Below, piece by piece: positions 42,998 through 52,700 of a DNA stretch of 64,000 nucleotides (positions are counted from its first letter, which is position 1; every line of letters starts with the position of its first letter). Made by a program: the position numbers and the translations under genes. A model generated the notes under the pieces. It ran no database searches. It was not told the origin of the DNA and saw only the letters and a program-made list of their open reading frames with translations. The DNA is from Hymenobacter artigasi (GTDB taxonomy: Bacteria > Bacteroidota > Bacteroidia > Cytophagales > Hymenobacteraceae), in contig NZ_JAAVTK010000007.1 in the NCBI RefSeq assembly GCF_012275535.1, positions 62,001 to 126,000 on the forward strand, given 5' to 3'.

Positions 42998-43795
42998 CTA
43001 CACCACCCGGCGCATGGGCACGGGCGTGGCGTCGGCATACACAATGTGCTCGTCGCGCACGGGGGCCTCGCCCCGGAATTTTTGCAGAATGCGGGCCGTC
43101 GTGATGATGTCCTTCTGGCAGTAGTGGGCAATGCGGGCCAGGTCGTTGTCCTCCCAGTACACTCTCGCCACGTCGGCTCCGGTAATGTCGTCTTTGGGCG
43201 TGGGAATGCCGAAGAGGGCGGCCAGCAGGTTCAGCGAGGTGTAGGACTTGCGGTCGCCGAATTTCCAGAGCTCCATCGTGTCGTGGTGGGGGATTTCCCA
43301 GGGCTTCTTGCCGGCCATGTCCAGCTGCGGCGGCAGGGGCAGGCCATTCACCAGCAGGCGGCGGCCGAGATAAGGGAAGTCGAACTCCTTGCCGTTGTGG
43401 GCGCAGAGCAGGAATTTGGGCTTGTTGGCCAGCAGGCCGGCGAAGTCGCGCAGCAGTTGCTTTTCATCGTGGTCGGCATAGCTTTTCACGCGGAAGCGCA
43501 CGATTTCCTCTTCCTTATCAACCACAAAATAACCCACCGACACGCACACCACTTTGCCAAACTCGGCGTAAATCCCGGCCTGCTCAAACAGGCTGGCGGC
43601 GGTGAGGTGCTCGGGAAAGGGCTCGGCGGCCTGCGGGCGGCCGGTGTAACCCTGTTGGCGGCGCAGGCTCTCGCTCTTGTGCTCCCAAAGCTGCCGCAGC
43701 ATCTCGTCGAGGCTGTCGTGGCAATCCACGCAGGGCACGGTTTCGATGTCGATGACGAAAAGCTGGTCGAGCGGAGTACGGTGCAGGTGCTGCAT
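42998..43795 (-). CDS. Predicted 3'-5' exonuclease, PolB-like DEDD family
   Basis: 265 residues from ATG 43795. DEDD exonuclease motifs: Exo I in LFVIDIETVPC near residue 12, Exo II in CAHNGKEFDFPYLGRRL near 130, Exo III in HYCQKDIITTARI near 225, with KSYTSLNLLAALFG between them. The family (PF10108-type) resembles the proofreading domain of family B polymerases but lacks a polymerase domain. Probably acts on single-stranded DNA or RNA; the exact role is unproven. Confidence 0.87.
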   Translation of the reverse strand: MQHLHRTPLDQLFVIDIETVPCVDCHDSLDEMLRQLWEHKSESLRRQQGYTGRPQAAEPFPEHLTAASLFEQAGIYAEFGKVVCVSVGYFVVDKEEEIVRFRVKSYADHDEKQLLRDFAGLLANKPKFLLCAHNGKEFDFPYLGRRLLVNGLPLPPQLDMAGKKPWEIPHHDTMELWKFGDRKSYTSLNLLAALFGIPTPKDDITGADVARVYWEDNDLARIAHYCQKDIITTARILQKFRGEAPVRDEHIVYADATPVPMRRVV

Positions 43796-43956
43796 GATAG
43801 AGGCGGAAAAGCAGTTGAAACAGCCGAATATACAGCGGCGCAACGGCCCAATGAAAATGCGCCGACGGCGAACAATAGCCGCCGCAAAACGGATTACCTG
43901 GAACCGGGCTGGAATCAGCGGGCCGTTGCCTGTCGCTCAGCCGTATTTTCGTCGCC

Positions 43957-45327
43957 ATGTTATTCCAATTTGGTCTGCATAGCTCGTTGCTGCTGCCCTT
44001 TGTGGTGCCGGGCGCGGTGGCCACGTGCTGGCTGCTGGCGCGGGCGTGGCGGCGCGGCAGCCCCGCCGATGCCCTGCTGGCGCTGCTGCTATTGGTGCCC
44101 ACCCTCAGCGTGAGCCAGTGGATGCTGGGCTACGCCGGCTGGTTTGATAGCCACGACGGCCACTCCACCGTGATGTTCTACGTACCCTGGCGGGCCAATA
44201 TGCTGCTGGGCGGGGCGTACTACCTCTATTTCCGCAGCCTCACCAACCAGGATTTTCGCTGGCGGCCCGCCCTGAAGCACCTGCTGCCGGGCCTGCTGGA
44301 GTGGGGCGCTTTCGCCGCCGTGGCGGCCTACGACCTGCTCTGGTACCACGGCCTGCGCGGCCGGCCGCTGCCCGATTTCTTCGGTACCAAAGGCCCCGGG
44401 GCCACTGCGCTCGACGAAACGGCCCTGCCCGCTGCCCTGCTCAGCTCGGCGCTGCTGCTGGTGTATGGCCTGCGCGTGCTGGCCGACTACCGCCGCTACC
44501 GCCGCTACCTCAACGACAACTTCTCGGACCCCGAGCGGCTGCGCTTTGCCGGCCTGCGGCAGCTGCTGGCCCTGCAAGCACTGGTGCTGGTGCTCAGTCT
44601 CTTATTTACGACGCTGAACCAGGTGTTCGATTTCAGCTACGACGCGGCCTGGTATTTCTTCGCCCTGCGCGGGGTGCTCATTTATGGGCTGATTGTGGTG
44701 GGCATTCAGGCTAACTACGCCGCCGCTACCACCTCGCTGCGCTTCGGGGCCGGGAGCGCAACGGCCGACGAAGCCGCCGCGCTACTGCCCACTGCCGGGG
44801 TGCCGGTAGCGCCAGCAGTTGCGGACGTGCCCGCTGCCGCCCCGGCGGCCGCCCCAGCTGCCCCCGAAGCTTCGATAGTGGCAGGAGCGACCACCCCGGC
44901 GGCCAGTGGCGCCACCACGGCGCCGTCGGCAGGTGGTGCCGGGCTGCTTGCCGATGCGCCGCCGGCCCCTGCCGAGTTGGCCCCGGAGCTGCACCCTTGG
45001 CGCGAGAAGCTGCTACGCCTGATGGCCGACGAGCAGCCCTGGCTGGAGCCCGAGCTCACCCTCACCGAGCTGGCCCACCGCCTGCGCACCCACCCGGCGC
45101 TGCTTTCCAAAGTCATCAACGCGGGCTGCGGGCAGAACTTCAACGACTTCGTGAACACCTACCGGGTGCAGGAAGCCCGCCGCAAGCTGGCTGATGGCCG
45201 CTTCGCGCACTACTCGCTGGTGGGGGTGGCGCTGGAGAGTGGATTCAACTCAAAATCAACGTTTAACCGCGTGTTTAAGAAGCTGCTGGGCCAGGCTCCC
45301 AGCGAGGTGATGCGGCCCAAATCATAA
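43957..45327 (+). CDS. Membrane-bound AraC family transcriptional regulator
   Basis: 456 residues. The first 250 residues hold about seven membrane helices (LLLPFVVPGAVATCWLLARA through VLIYGLIVVGIQ). A long Ala/Pro/Thr-rich linker follows, about residues 265-340 (VPAAAPAAAPAAPEASIV and more). The last 100 residues are an AraC DNA-binding domain: LTLTELAHRLRTHPALLSKV and VALESGFNSKSTFNRVFKKL, the two helix-turn-helix units. The shape (membrane sensor plus AraC domain) is common in Bacteroidota; the signal is unknown. TATTTTCG at 43944-43951 is a possible -7 box. Confidence 0.9.
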   Translation: MLFQFGLHSSLLLPFVVPGAVATCWLLARAWRRGSPADALLALLLLVPTLSVSQWMLGYAGWFDSHDGHSTVMFYVPWRANMLLGGAYYLYFRSLTNQDFRWRPALKHLLPGLLEWGAFAAVAAYDLLWYHGLRGRPLPDFFGTKGPGATALDETALPAALLSSALLLVYGLRVLADYRRYRRYLNDNFSDPERLRFAGLRQLLALQALVLVLSLLFTTLNQVFDFSYDAAWYFFALRGVLIYGLIVVGIQANYAAATTSLRFGAGSATADEAAALLPTAGVPVAPAVADVPAAAPAAAPAAPEASIVAGATTPAASGATTAPSAGGAGLLADAPPAPAELAPELHPWREKLLRLMADEQPWLEPELTLTELAHRLRTHPALLSKVINAGCGQNFNDFVNTYRVQEARRKLADGRFAHYSLVGVALESGFNSKSTFNRVFKKLLGQAPSEVMRPKS

Positions 45328-45415
45328 GTTGGGACGGGCCAGATAATGGTTTGGAGCGCCGGCCATAGGGCAGGGCAGGACCTTTGGGTCATTGTTTCAC
45401 CAAACCCCCAATGTC

Positions 45416-45796
45416 ATGCGCACCTTCTTTCTCGCCCTGCTGCTGGCCACGGCCTGCTGCGCCACCGCAGCGGTATTCCTGCCCAGCGGCATCCACTCGC
45501 ACCTGCTGATAGATGCCGGCAAACAGTTCGTGCTGGGCGGCGACCAGGTGGGCCCATTCCGGGTAAGCGCCCGCAACTCGGGCCGGGTAGCCGTGCTGTT
45601 TCTGGAGCGGGCCGATGACCGGAGCGCGGCCGTGGAGCGCGGCCGCCTGGAGCCGGGCCAGTCGGCGCAGCTCCGCTTTGGGGCGGGGGCGGCCGTGCTG
45701 GTGCGCAACCTGGGCCGCGAGCGCGCCGAGGTCGACGTCGACATCAAGGGGCCCAGCAACAGCCGGATGACGTATGAGCCGGCCGCTGGCAATTGA
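45416..45796 (+). CDS. Small secreted protein of unknown function
   Basis: 126 residues from ATG 45416. Signal peptide MRTFFLALLLATACCATAAV. The mature part is beta-rich: QFVLGGDQVGPFRVSARNSG, AVLFLERADDRSAAV, QLRFGAGAAVLVRNLGRE. No known domain is recognised. It precedes the outer-membrane receptor by 140 bp on the same strand, so they may share a transcript. Confidence 0.65.
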   Translation: MRTFFLALLLATACCATAAVFLPSGIHSHLLIDAGKQFVLGGDQVGPFRVSARNSGRVAVLFLERADDRSAAVERGRLEPGQSAQLRFGAGAAVLVRNLGRERAEVDVDIKGPSNSRMTYEPAAGN

Positions 45797-45936
45797 AAAA
45801 TAACATGGCTCGCTGTAACGTTTGGCCTTCGGCTATGATAGTCGAGGCGCCGCCGGCAATTATTCCGGCGGTCGCAGGCAACCTGGTTGCTCATCCTTTC
45901 ATCTTTTTTTCGAATCCCCTTTCCTTTTCCCTGCTG

Positions 45937-48429
45937 ATGAAAACTGCTACCCTCCGTGCGCTGGGCGCATTTCTGGCGGCCCTGCTGCTGGCCCGCCCCG
46001 CCGCCGCCCAAACGCCTGCTGCTGCCGCTACTCCGGCGGTGGCGGCCACTGGCTCGCTCACCGGCACCGTGCTCGATTCGCTTAAGAAAGAGCCCGTGCC
46101 CTACGCCACGGTGGTGCTACTGCCGCCCGCGCCCAACGACAAACCCATCACCGGTGTGGCCGCCGACGATGCCGGCAAGTTTTCGCTCACCAAACTAGCG
46201 CCCGGCCCGTTTCGCCTGCGGGTGAGCTACGTGGGCTATGGCACCCAGACGCGGGCCGTGACCATTACCGCCGGCGCTACCGACGCGGGCACGTTCCGGT
46301 TGCCCGTGGCTGGCACGGCACTGGCCGAAGCCGTCATCATCGGCCAGAAGCCGGTGGTGGAAATCCGGCCCGACCGCATCGTGTACAACGCCGACCAGGA
46401 CGCCACCAACGCCGGCGGCACCGCCGCCGACGTGCTGCGCAAAGCCCCGCTACTGGCCGTGGACGGCGACGGCAACGTGAAAATGCGTGGCTCCAGCAAC
46501 TTCAAGGTGCTGGTGAACAACAAGCCCTCGCCCACGCTGGCCAGCAACCTGGCCGAAGCCCTGAAAGGCATTCCCGCCGAGCAGATTCAATCGGTCGAAA
46601 TCATCACCACGCCGCCGGCCAAGTACGACGGCGAAGGCACTGCCGGCATCATCAACATTGTGCTGAAGAAAGGGGTGGAGCAGGGCCTGAACGGCCGCAT
46701 TGGGGCGAGTGGGGGCAGCCGCAACTCGGGTGTGAACGGCTCGCTGAACTTCAAGACCAAGAAGCTGGGCTTCACGTCCTCCGGCGGCACGGGCGGCTGG
46801 TACGGGCCGAACCGGTCGGAGCGCACCCGCTTCGGCAAGACGGACAACTCGACCCTGACCCAGCAGGGCGTGGGCAACTACAGCGGCCAGTGGATGTACG
46901 GCTCAGTGGGCCTCGACTACGACCTGAGCGAGCACCAGAGCCTGTCGCTGGCCGCCTCGGTGAACCGATACGCCGGCCACGACTACAACAACATGCTGAA
47001 CGACTTTGTGTCGCCCGCCCGCCCGCAGGACAATCAGCTCTTCACCCGCGCCACCAACAGCAAGTTCAGCGGCCTGAATGGCGAGCTGACCGGCACCTAC
47101 ACCAAAACCTTCGCCCTGCCCCGCAAGGAGTGGAGTGTGCTGGGCCAGTACGCCAACAACAGCGGCACCTTCGGCTACGATTTCGACCAGTACCTGAACT
47201 CCACGACCAACCTGGAAGTGGGCCGCGCCAACTACCGCGAACGCAGCCGGGGCCGCACGCCAGGCAGCGAAGTGACGCTGCAGACCGATTTGGTGCAGCC
47301 CTTTGGCGACAAGCAAACCCTGGAAACCGGCCTGAAAGCCATTTTTCGCAATACCGGCTCGGTGGCCAACGTCGACGGCCTGACCCGGGGCGTGACTGAG
47401 GATTTTGTGCGCCTGCCCGGCCGCTCCACCGACTTCAGCTACGCCCAGAACGTGCAGGCCGGCTACGCTACCTACACCAATAAGCTGAGCAAGAAGCTGA
47501 GCGTGAGCCTGGGCAGCCGGCTGGAGCGCACCGCCCTGTCGGCCGATTTCCGCACCAACGATACCAGCTTCGTGCGCAGCTACCTCTCGCTGCTGCCCAA
47601 CGGCAACGCGCAGTACGCCTTCAGCGACAACAACAGCGTGCGGGCCGCCTACAGCCGCCGCATTACCCGGCCCTACATCGACTACCTCAACCCCTTCGTG
47701 GACCGCTCCGACCCGAAGAACCTCGTGTACGGCAACCCCGCCCTGAGTCCTGAGCTGACCGATTCCTACGAGCTGAGCTTCAACACCAACGGCAAGGCCG
47801 GCTCGCTCAACATCGCGGCCTCTATGCGCCGCACGGGCAACGCTATCGAGTCGATTCGCCTGGGGCCTGATGCCAGCGGCGTGACCCGCCAGACCTTCGC
47901 CAACGTGGCCTCCAACGCCTTTTACCAGCTGAACTTCTACGGCTCGGCCAAGCCGGCCAAGGGCTGGGACATCAGCGGCGGGCCGGATGTTCAGTACATC
48001 GTGCGCCGTAGCCCCACACTGGGCATCGAGCGGCGCGGCTTCACGGCGGGCCTCAACCTGAATTCCTCCTATAAGCTGCCCAAAAACTTCATGCTGCAGG
48101 GGTACGTGTATGCTTCGCTGCCCTCGCCCGACTTGCAGGGCCAGGGCGCGGCCAACCTCTACTACCAGATGGGGGTCAAAAAGACCTTCCTTAAGGACAA
48201 AGCCGACGTGGTGCTGAATATCGCCGCCCCCTTCAACGACTACTGGCTCTACCGCAACACCACCGACACGCCTACTTTCAGCGAAACCAACCGCAACTAC
48301 TCCTATCAACGCTCATTCCGCCTCAGCTTCAACTACCGCTTCGGCCAGGCCCAGCAGGGCAAGCAGCGCAAGTCCATCTCGAACGACGATGTGAAGGGCG
48401 GCGGCGGCAGCAAGCAGGGCGGGCAGTAG
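45937..48429 (+). CDS. Outer membrane beta-barrel receptor of the TonB-dependent type, CarboxypepD_reg head
   Basis: 830 residues from ATG 45937 (signal peptide MKTATLRALGAFLAALLLA). Residues about 35-130: carboxypeptidase-like regulatory domain (LTGTVLDSLKKEPVPYATV, FRLRVSYVGYG). Residues about 130-250: plug (GGTAADVLRKAPLLAVDGDG, VEIITTPPAKYDGEGTAGII). The rest is an OMP_b-brl_3 type barrel ending with NYRFGQAQQG and a Lys/Gly-rich tail. The usual TonB box is not obvious. Cargo unknown; no SusD-like partner is next to it. Confidence 0.88.
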   Translation: MKTATLRALGAFLAALLLARPAAAQTPAAAATPAVAATGSLTGTVLDSLKKEPVPYATVVLLPPAPNDKPITGVAADDAGKFSLTKLAPGPFRLRVSYVGYGTQTRAVTITAGATDAGTFRLPVAGTALAEAVIIGQKPVVEIRPDRIVYNADQDATNAGGTAADVLRKAPLLAVDGDGNVKMRGSSNFKVLVNNKPSPTLASNLAEALKGIPAEQIQSVEIITTPPAKYDGEGTAGIINIVLKKGVEQGLNGRIGASGGSRNSGVNGSLNFKTKKLGFTSSGGTGGWYGPNRSERTRFGKTDNSTLTQQGVGNYSGQWMYGSVGLDYDLSEHQSLSLAASVNRYAGHDYNNMLNDFVSPARPQDNQLFTRATNSKFSGLNGELTGTYTKTFALPRKEWSVLGQYANNSGTFGYDFDQYLNSTTNLEVGRANYRERSRGRTPGSEVTLQTDLVQPFGDKQTLETGLKAIFRNTGSVANVDGLTRGVTEDFVRLPGRSTDFSYAQNVQAGYATYTNKLSKKLSVSLGSRLERTALSADFRTNDTSFVRSYLSLLPNGNAQYAFSDNNSVRAAYSRRITRPYIDYLNPFVDRSDPKNLVYGNPALSPELTDSYELSFNTNGKAGSLNIAASMRRTGNAIESIRLGPDASGVTRQTFANVASNAFYQLNFYGSAKPAKGWDISGGPDVQYIVRRSPTLGIERRGFTAGLNLNSSYKLPKNFMLQGYVYASLPSPDLQGQGAANLYYQMGVKKTFLKDKADVVLNIAAPFNDYWLYRNTTDTPTFSETNRNYSYQRSFRLSFNYRFGQAQQGKQRKSISNDDVKGGGGSKQGGQ

Positions 48430-48459
48430 GGCGGGATGGTGCTGAATCTATGGCATCGC

Positions 48460-48613
48460 TGCTCTTTCGGAGTTGCACGTTGCTCTTTCGGAGTTGCACT
48501 CCGAAAGCCGCGCTGTGGCGGAGTTATACTCCGCTTTGTAAATCGTTGCTGGCATCAACGGGGAGTATAACTCCCCACCAAGGCAGCTTTCGGAGTGCAA
48601 CTCCGAAAGAGCA
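48460..48613. repeat. Complex nested inverted repeat with tandem units
   Basis: A 19-21 bp unit (TGCTCTTTCGGAGTTGCAC) is tandemly repeated at 48460 and 48481. The second copy, extended to 27 bp (48481-48507), pairs perfectly with 48587-48613. Between them lie two small palindromes, GCGGAGTTATACTCCGC (48518-48534) and GGGGAGTATAACTCCCC (48560-48576). The remaining bases up to the ABC gene at 48769 show nothing recognisable. Confidence 0.88.
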
Positions 48614-48768
48614 GAGGTCTTAGCAAGGCCTTTTATTACCCTTCAGGCAACCCCCTCGCCGGGCCGTGCATCTCTTTGGTCAACTCCCTGTAATGAATCG
48701 CCACCTCTGGCGATTCCTGGAGCGCACAGTACCTTCCGGTTTACATCCTTCATATTCTGCAAAAAAGC

Positions 48769-49671
48769 ATGGCCCTTACGATTACCAATCTTTCCAAAAC
48801 ATACCCCAACGGCACGCAGGCCCTCAAAAACGTCACGCTCGACATCCCCAACGGGATGTTTGGTCTGCTGGGCCCCAACGGCGCGGGCAAGTCCAGCCTG
48901 ATGCGGACCATTGCCACGCTGCAGGATGCCGACACCGGCTCCATCATGCTCGATGACATTGACGTGCTGCGCGACAAGGAGGCCGTGCGCCGCGTGTTGG
49001 GCTATTTGCCGCAGGAATTCGGCGTGTATCCCAGCGTGAGCGCCGAGGAACTGCTCGACCATTTCGCTACCCTCAAAGGCATTGCCAACGGCCGCGAGCG
49101 CAAGGAGATGGTGGCCGCCCTGCTCCACCAGACCAACCTGTATGACGTGCGCAAAAAGCACGTGGGCGGCTACTCTGGCGGCATGAAGCAGCGCTTCGGC
49201 ATTGCCCAGGCGCTGCTGGGCAACCCGCGCCTTATCATTGTAGATGAGCCCACCGCCGGCCTCGACCCTGCCGAGCGCAACCGCTTTCATAACCTGCTTT
49301 CGGAGATTGGCGAAAACCTAGTGGTGATTCTCAGCACCCACATTGTGAGCGATGTAGCCGACCTGTGCCGCCACATGGCCATCATCAACAAGGGCGAAGT
49401 GCTGCTCACCGGCGACCCGGTTTCGGTGATGGGCAACCTGAAAGGGCGCATCTGGCGCAAGCTTATCGAGAAAACCGAGCTGCCGGCGCTGCAAGCCAGC
49501 CAGCAGGTTATCAGCTCGCGCCTTTTTGCGGGCAAAACCGTGGTGCACATCCTGGCCGATTCCGCGCCCGACAGCGGGTTTGAGGCCGTGAATCCGGACT
49601 TGGAGGACGTGTATTTTTCGGAAATTAAAAATTATGAATTAAAAATTAAAAATGGCCCCGTCATGGCCTAA
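48769..49671 (+). CDS. ABC transporter ATP-binding protein
   Basis: 300 residues. Walker A GLLGPNGAGKSSL near residue 37, Q-loop YLPQEFGVYPS, signature YSGGMKQRFGIAQALLG near 140, Walker B RLIIVDEPTAGLDP, H-loop ILSTHIVSD. It energises the large permease encoded 69 bp later. The end of the protein (EIKNYELKIKNGPVMA) is translated from an A/T-rich repeat arm, so the last 15 residues are probably not part of the ancestral protein. Confidence 0.93.
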   Translation: MALTITNLSKTYPNGTQALKNVTLDIPNGMFGLLGPNGAGKSSLMRTIATLQDADTGSIMLDDIDVLRDKEAVRRVLGYLPQEFGVYPSVSAEELLDHFATLKGIANGRERKEMVAALLHQTNLYDVRKKHVGGYSGGMKQRFGIAQALLGNPRLIIVDEPTAGLDPAERNRFHNLLSEIGENLVVILSTHIVSDVADLCRHMAIINKGEVLLTGDPVSVMGNLKGRIWRKLIEKTELPALQASQQVISSRLFAGKTVVHILADSAPDSGFEAVNPDLEDVYFSEIKNYELKIKNGPVMA

Positions 49672-49733
49672 TGAGCTTATTGTGAGCAGTTTGTGCCCAT
49701 CTCATTTTTAATTTTTAACTCATAATTTTTAAT
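49623..49733. repeat. A/T-rich inverted repeat between the ABC genes
   Basis: 31-bp arms at 49623-49653 and 49703-49733 differ at one or two positions; the core is ATTAAAAATTATGA. The left arm codes for the last residues of the ABC ATPase; the right arm ends 7 bp before the permease ATG. The composition is very unlike its surroundings. Confidence 0.88.
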
Positions 49734-49740
49734 TAATGAC

Positions 49741-52700
49741 ATGTTCCTTCCAATACTTCTTTTTGAACTCAAGTACCGCCTCAAGCGGCCCGCCACCTGG
49801 ATTTATTTTCTGCTGCTGTTTGCCATGGCTTTTCTGCTGGTGACGGCAGCCGGCGGCGGCTTCGGTACGGGCGTGAAAGTGGCCCTTGGTGGTGACGGCC
49901 AGACGGTGAAAATCAACGCTCCGTTCTCGCTCAACATTATCACGGCGGTGCTCAGCGTTTTCGGCGTCATCATCGCCTCCTCGCTGATGGGCAACCCCGT
50001 GTACCGCGACTTTGAGTACCGCACGCATTCGCTGTTTTACACCACGCCCATCAGCAAGTTTGGCTATTTGGGCGGGCGTTTTTTTGGCTCTTACCTGATT
50101 TCGGTGCTGGTATTCAGCGGTATCGGGCTGGGCGCGGCGGTGGCCGGTATGATGCCCTGGGTGGCGGCCGAGCGGTTTCTGGCGGTGGCCCCGGCCGGTA
50201 CGTATGTGTGGCCCTACCTCGTGTTGGTGCTGCCCAACCTGCTGTTTTCGGGCGCTATTTTCTTCACGGGAGCCACGCTTTCGCGTAATATTCTGAGCAC
50301 ATATATCGGCTCAGTGCTGCTGCTGGTGGTATACCTGGTGGCCACGGCCTACCTGCAGGACCTCAAGAACGAGCACCTGGTAGCGGCCCTGGATGCCTTC
50401 GGCATATCGGCCATCGAATTCACGACCCGCTACTGGACTTCGGCCGAAAAAAACTCCCTGTTGCTCCCGCTCTCCAGCTACGTGCTGCTGAACCGCGCTG
50501 TGTGGCTGGCGGTTGGCTTGGGTCTGCTGGGCTTGTGCTACGCCCGGTTCCGGTTCTCGGCTTTCGCCTCGGATAAGCCCGATAAAAAGAGCCGCCGCGT
50601 AGCCGCCGCCGATGCCCTGGCGGCCGAAGTGGCTCCCGCCGCCCAACCCGGCGGCCTGCGCCTGCCGCGCGTGGCCCAGGTATTCAGCGGGGCCATGAGC
50701 CTGCGCCAGTGGTGGAGCCTGACCAAGCTGGAGTTTCGCGGCATTGTGCGCAGCCGCTACTTTCTGGCCATTGCGGGCGCGGGCGTTATCCTGCTGCTGG
50801 CCACCTCGTCGCAGGTCGGCCGCACCTTCGATACCGCTACTTATCCCGTCACCTACGAGGTGCTGCAAGCCATCACCGGCTCGTTTTTCCTGTTCTTTCT
50901 GGCCATCATCATCTTCTACAGTGGCGAGCTGGTGTGGCGCGAGCGCGAGGCCGGTGTGGCCCAGATTACCGATGCCGTGCCCGTACCCAGCTGGGTGCCT
51001 TTCCTGAGCAAGCTGGCCGCGCTGGGGCTGGTGCAGGTGGTGCTGCTGGCCGTGGTGATGGTGTGTGGCCTGCTGATTCAGACTTTCAAAGGGTATTTCC
51101 ACTACGAAATCGGCCAGTATTTGCAGGCGCTGTTTCTGTATGAGCTGCCGTTCCTGCTGCTGCTGTGCGTGCTGAGCATGGTGACGCAGGTGGTGGTGAA
51201 CAACAAGTACCTGGGCTTCGCGGTGATGGTGATGTACTACGTGGCCAATATTTTCCGGAGCCAGATTGGTTTTGGCCACCGGCTGCTGGGCTACGGCGGT
51301 GGCCCCACGCCCGGCCAGTATTCCGACATGAACGGCTACGCCCATTTCCTGCCGGCCTTCTGGTGGACCAAGCTGCTGTGGTTTGGCGTGGCGCTGCTGT
51401 TGGTGCTGCTGGCCAGCCTGCTCTGGACGCGCGGCACCGATACCACCGGCCGCCTGCGCGAAGCCCGCCGCCGCTGGAGTGCCGGCAGCAGCACCGCCCT
51501 TGCCCTGGGCCTGCTCATCAGCCTGGATGCAGGCGGCTACATCTTCTACAACACCAATGTGTTGAACAAATACATGACGCCCAAGGAAGGCGAGAAGCGC
51601 CAGGTAGCCTACGAGAAGCAGTACCGCCGCCTCAAAGACGTGGCCCAGCCCCGCATCACGGCCGTGGATATGAACACGGAGATTTTCCCCAGCACCCGCG
51701 CCGTGCGGTTCCAAGGCCAGTTTACGCTGGTGAACAAGCACGCCCGCGCCCTCGATACCGTTATCGTGAGTATTCCCGTGGAGCAAAACCCGCGCGTGCA
51801 TTCCATCACGTTGGGCCAGCCCGGCCAGGCCACCCTGGCCCTGAACGACACCACCTACGGCGTACGCCTCTACCGCCTGGCCCGGCCGCTGGCCCCCGGC
51901 GACTCGCTAGCCCTCGGCATGGATATTCTGTACCAGGAGCGCGGCTTCCCCAGCACGGGCTCGAATACCGACATCGTGTACAACGGCACCTTCATCAGCA
52001 GCAACTACCTGCCCGGCCTGGGCTACCGCGAGGGTGCCGAGCTAAGCGGCGACCAGGACCGCAAAAACTACGGCCTGAAACCCAAGCCCCGCATGGCCCC
52101 CGTGAACGACCTGCAGGCCCGCCAGAATACCTACATCAGCCAGGATGCCGACTGGATTCGCTTCCGCACCACCGTGAGCACCGAGGCCGACCAGACCGCC
52201 ATTGCCCCCGGCTACCTGCAAAAGGAGTGGGTGAAAGACGGCCGCCGCTACTTCACCTACGTGATGGACCGGCCCATGCTCAACTTCTACACCTTCCTCT
52301 CGGCGCGCTACAAAGAGTATAAGAGCCAGTGGGTTGATACGGCCGGGCAGCGCACCATTCCCATCACCATCTACTACCAGCCGGGCCACGAGTACAACCT
52401 CAAGCGCATGGCCGAGGGCGCGCGGGATGCCCTGGCGTATTGCTCCAAAAACTTCTCGCCCTACCAGCACCGTCAGCTGCGCATTCTGGAGTTTCCCCGC
52501 TACCAGTCCTTCGCCCAGAGCTTTGCCAACACGGTGCCCTTCTCCGAGGCCATCGGCTTTATTGCCAACGTGAACGACAAAGACCCCGAAGACCTGAACT
52601 ACCCCTATTACGTGACGGCCCACGAAGTAGGGCACCAGTGGTGGGCGCACCAGGTAATTGGCGGCAACGTACAGGGCAGCACGCTTCTGGCCGAAGCCAT

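Noticed and set aside
45850..45871. Hairpin CCGCCGG/CCGGCGG upstream of the outer-membrane receptor
   Set aside because: Seven-base GC-rich arms are expected by chance at this composition and no T run follows, so neither terminator nor operator is supported.
48460..48613. Possible CRISPR array because of repeated 19-27 bp units
   Set aside because: Units are not regularly spaced, they invert, and there are no unique spacers or cas genes.
50311..51801. Long minus-strand open frame within the permease-peptidase gene
   Set aside because: Gln/His-rich antisense translation with no domain; the plus-strand protein has clear motifs across the same bases.
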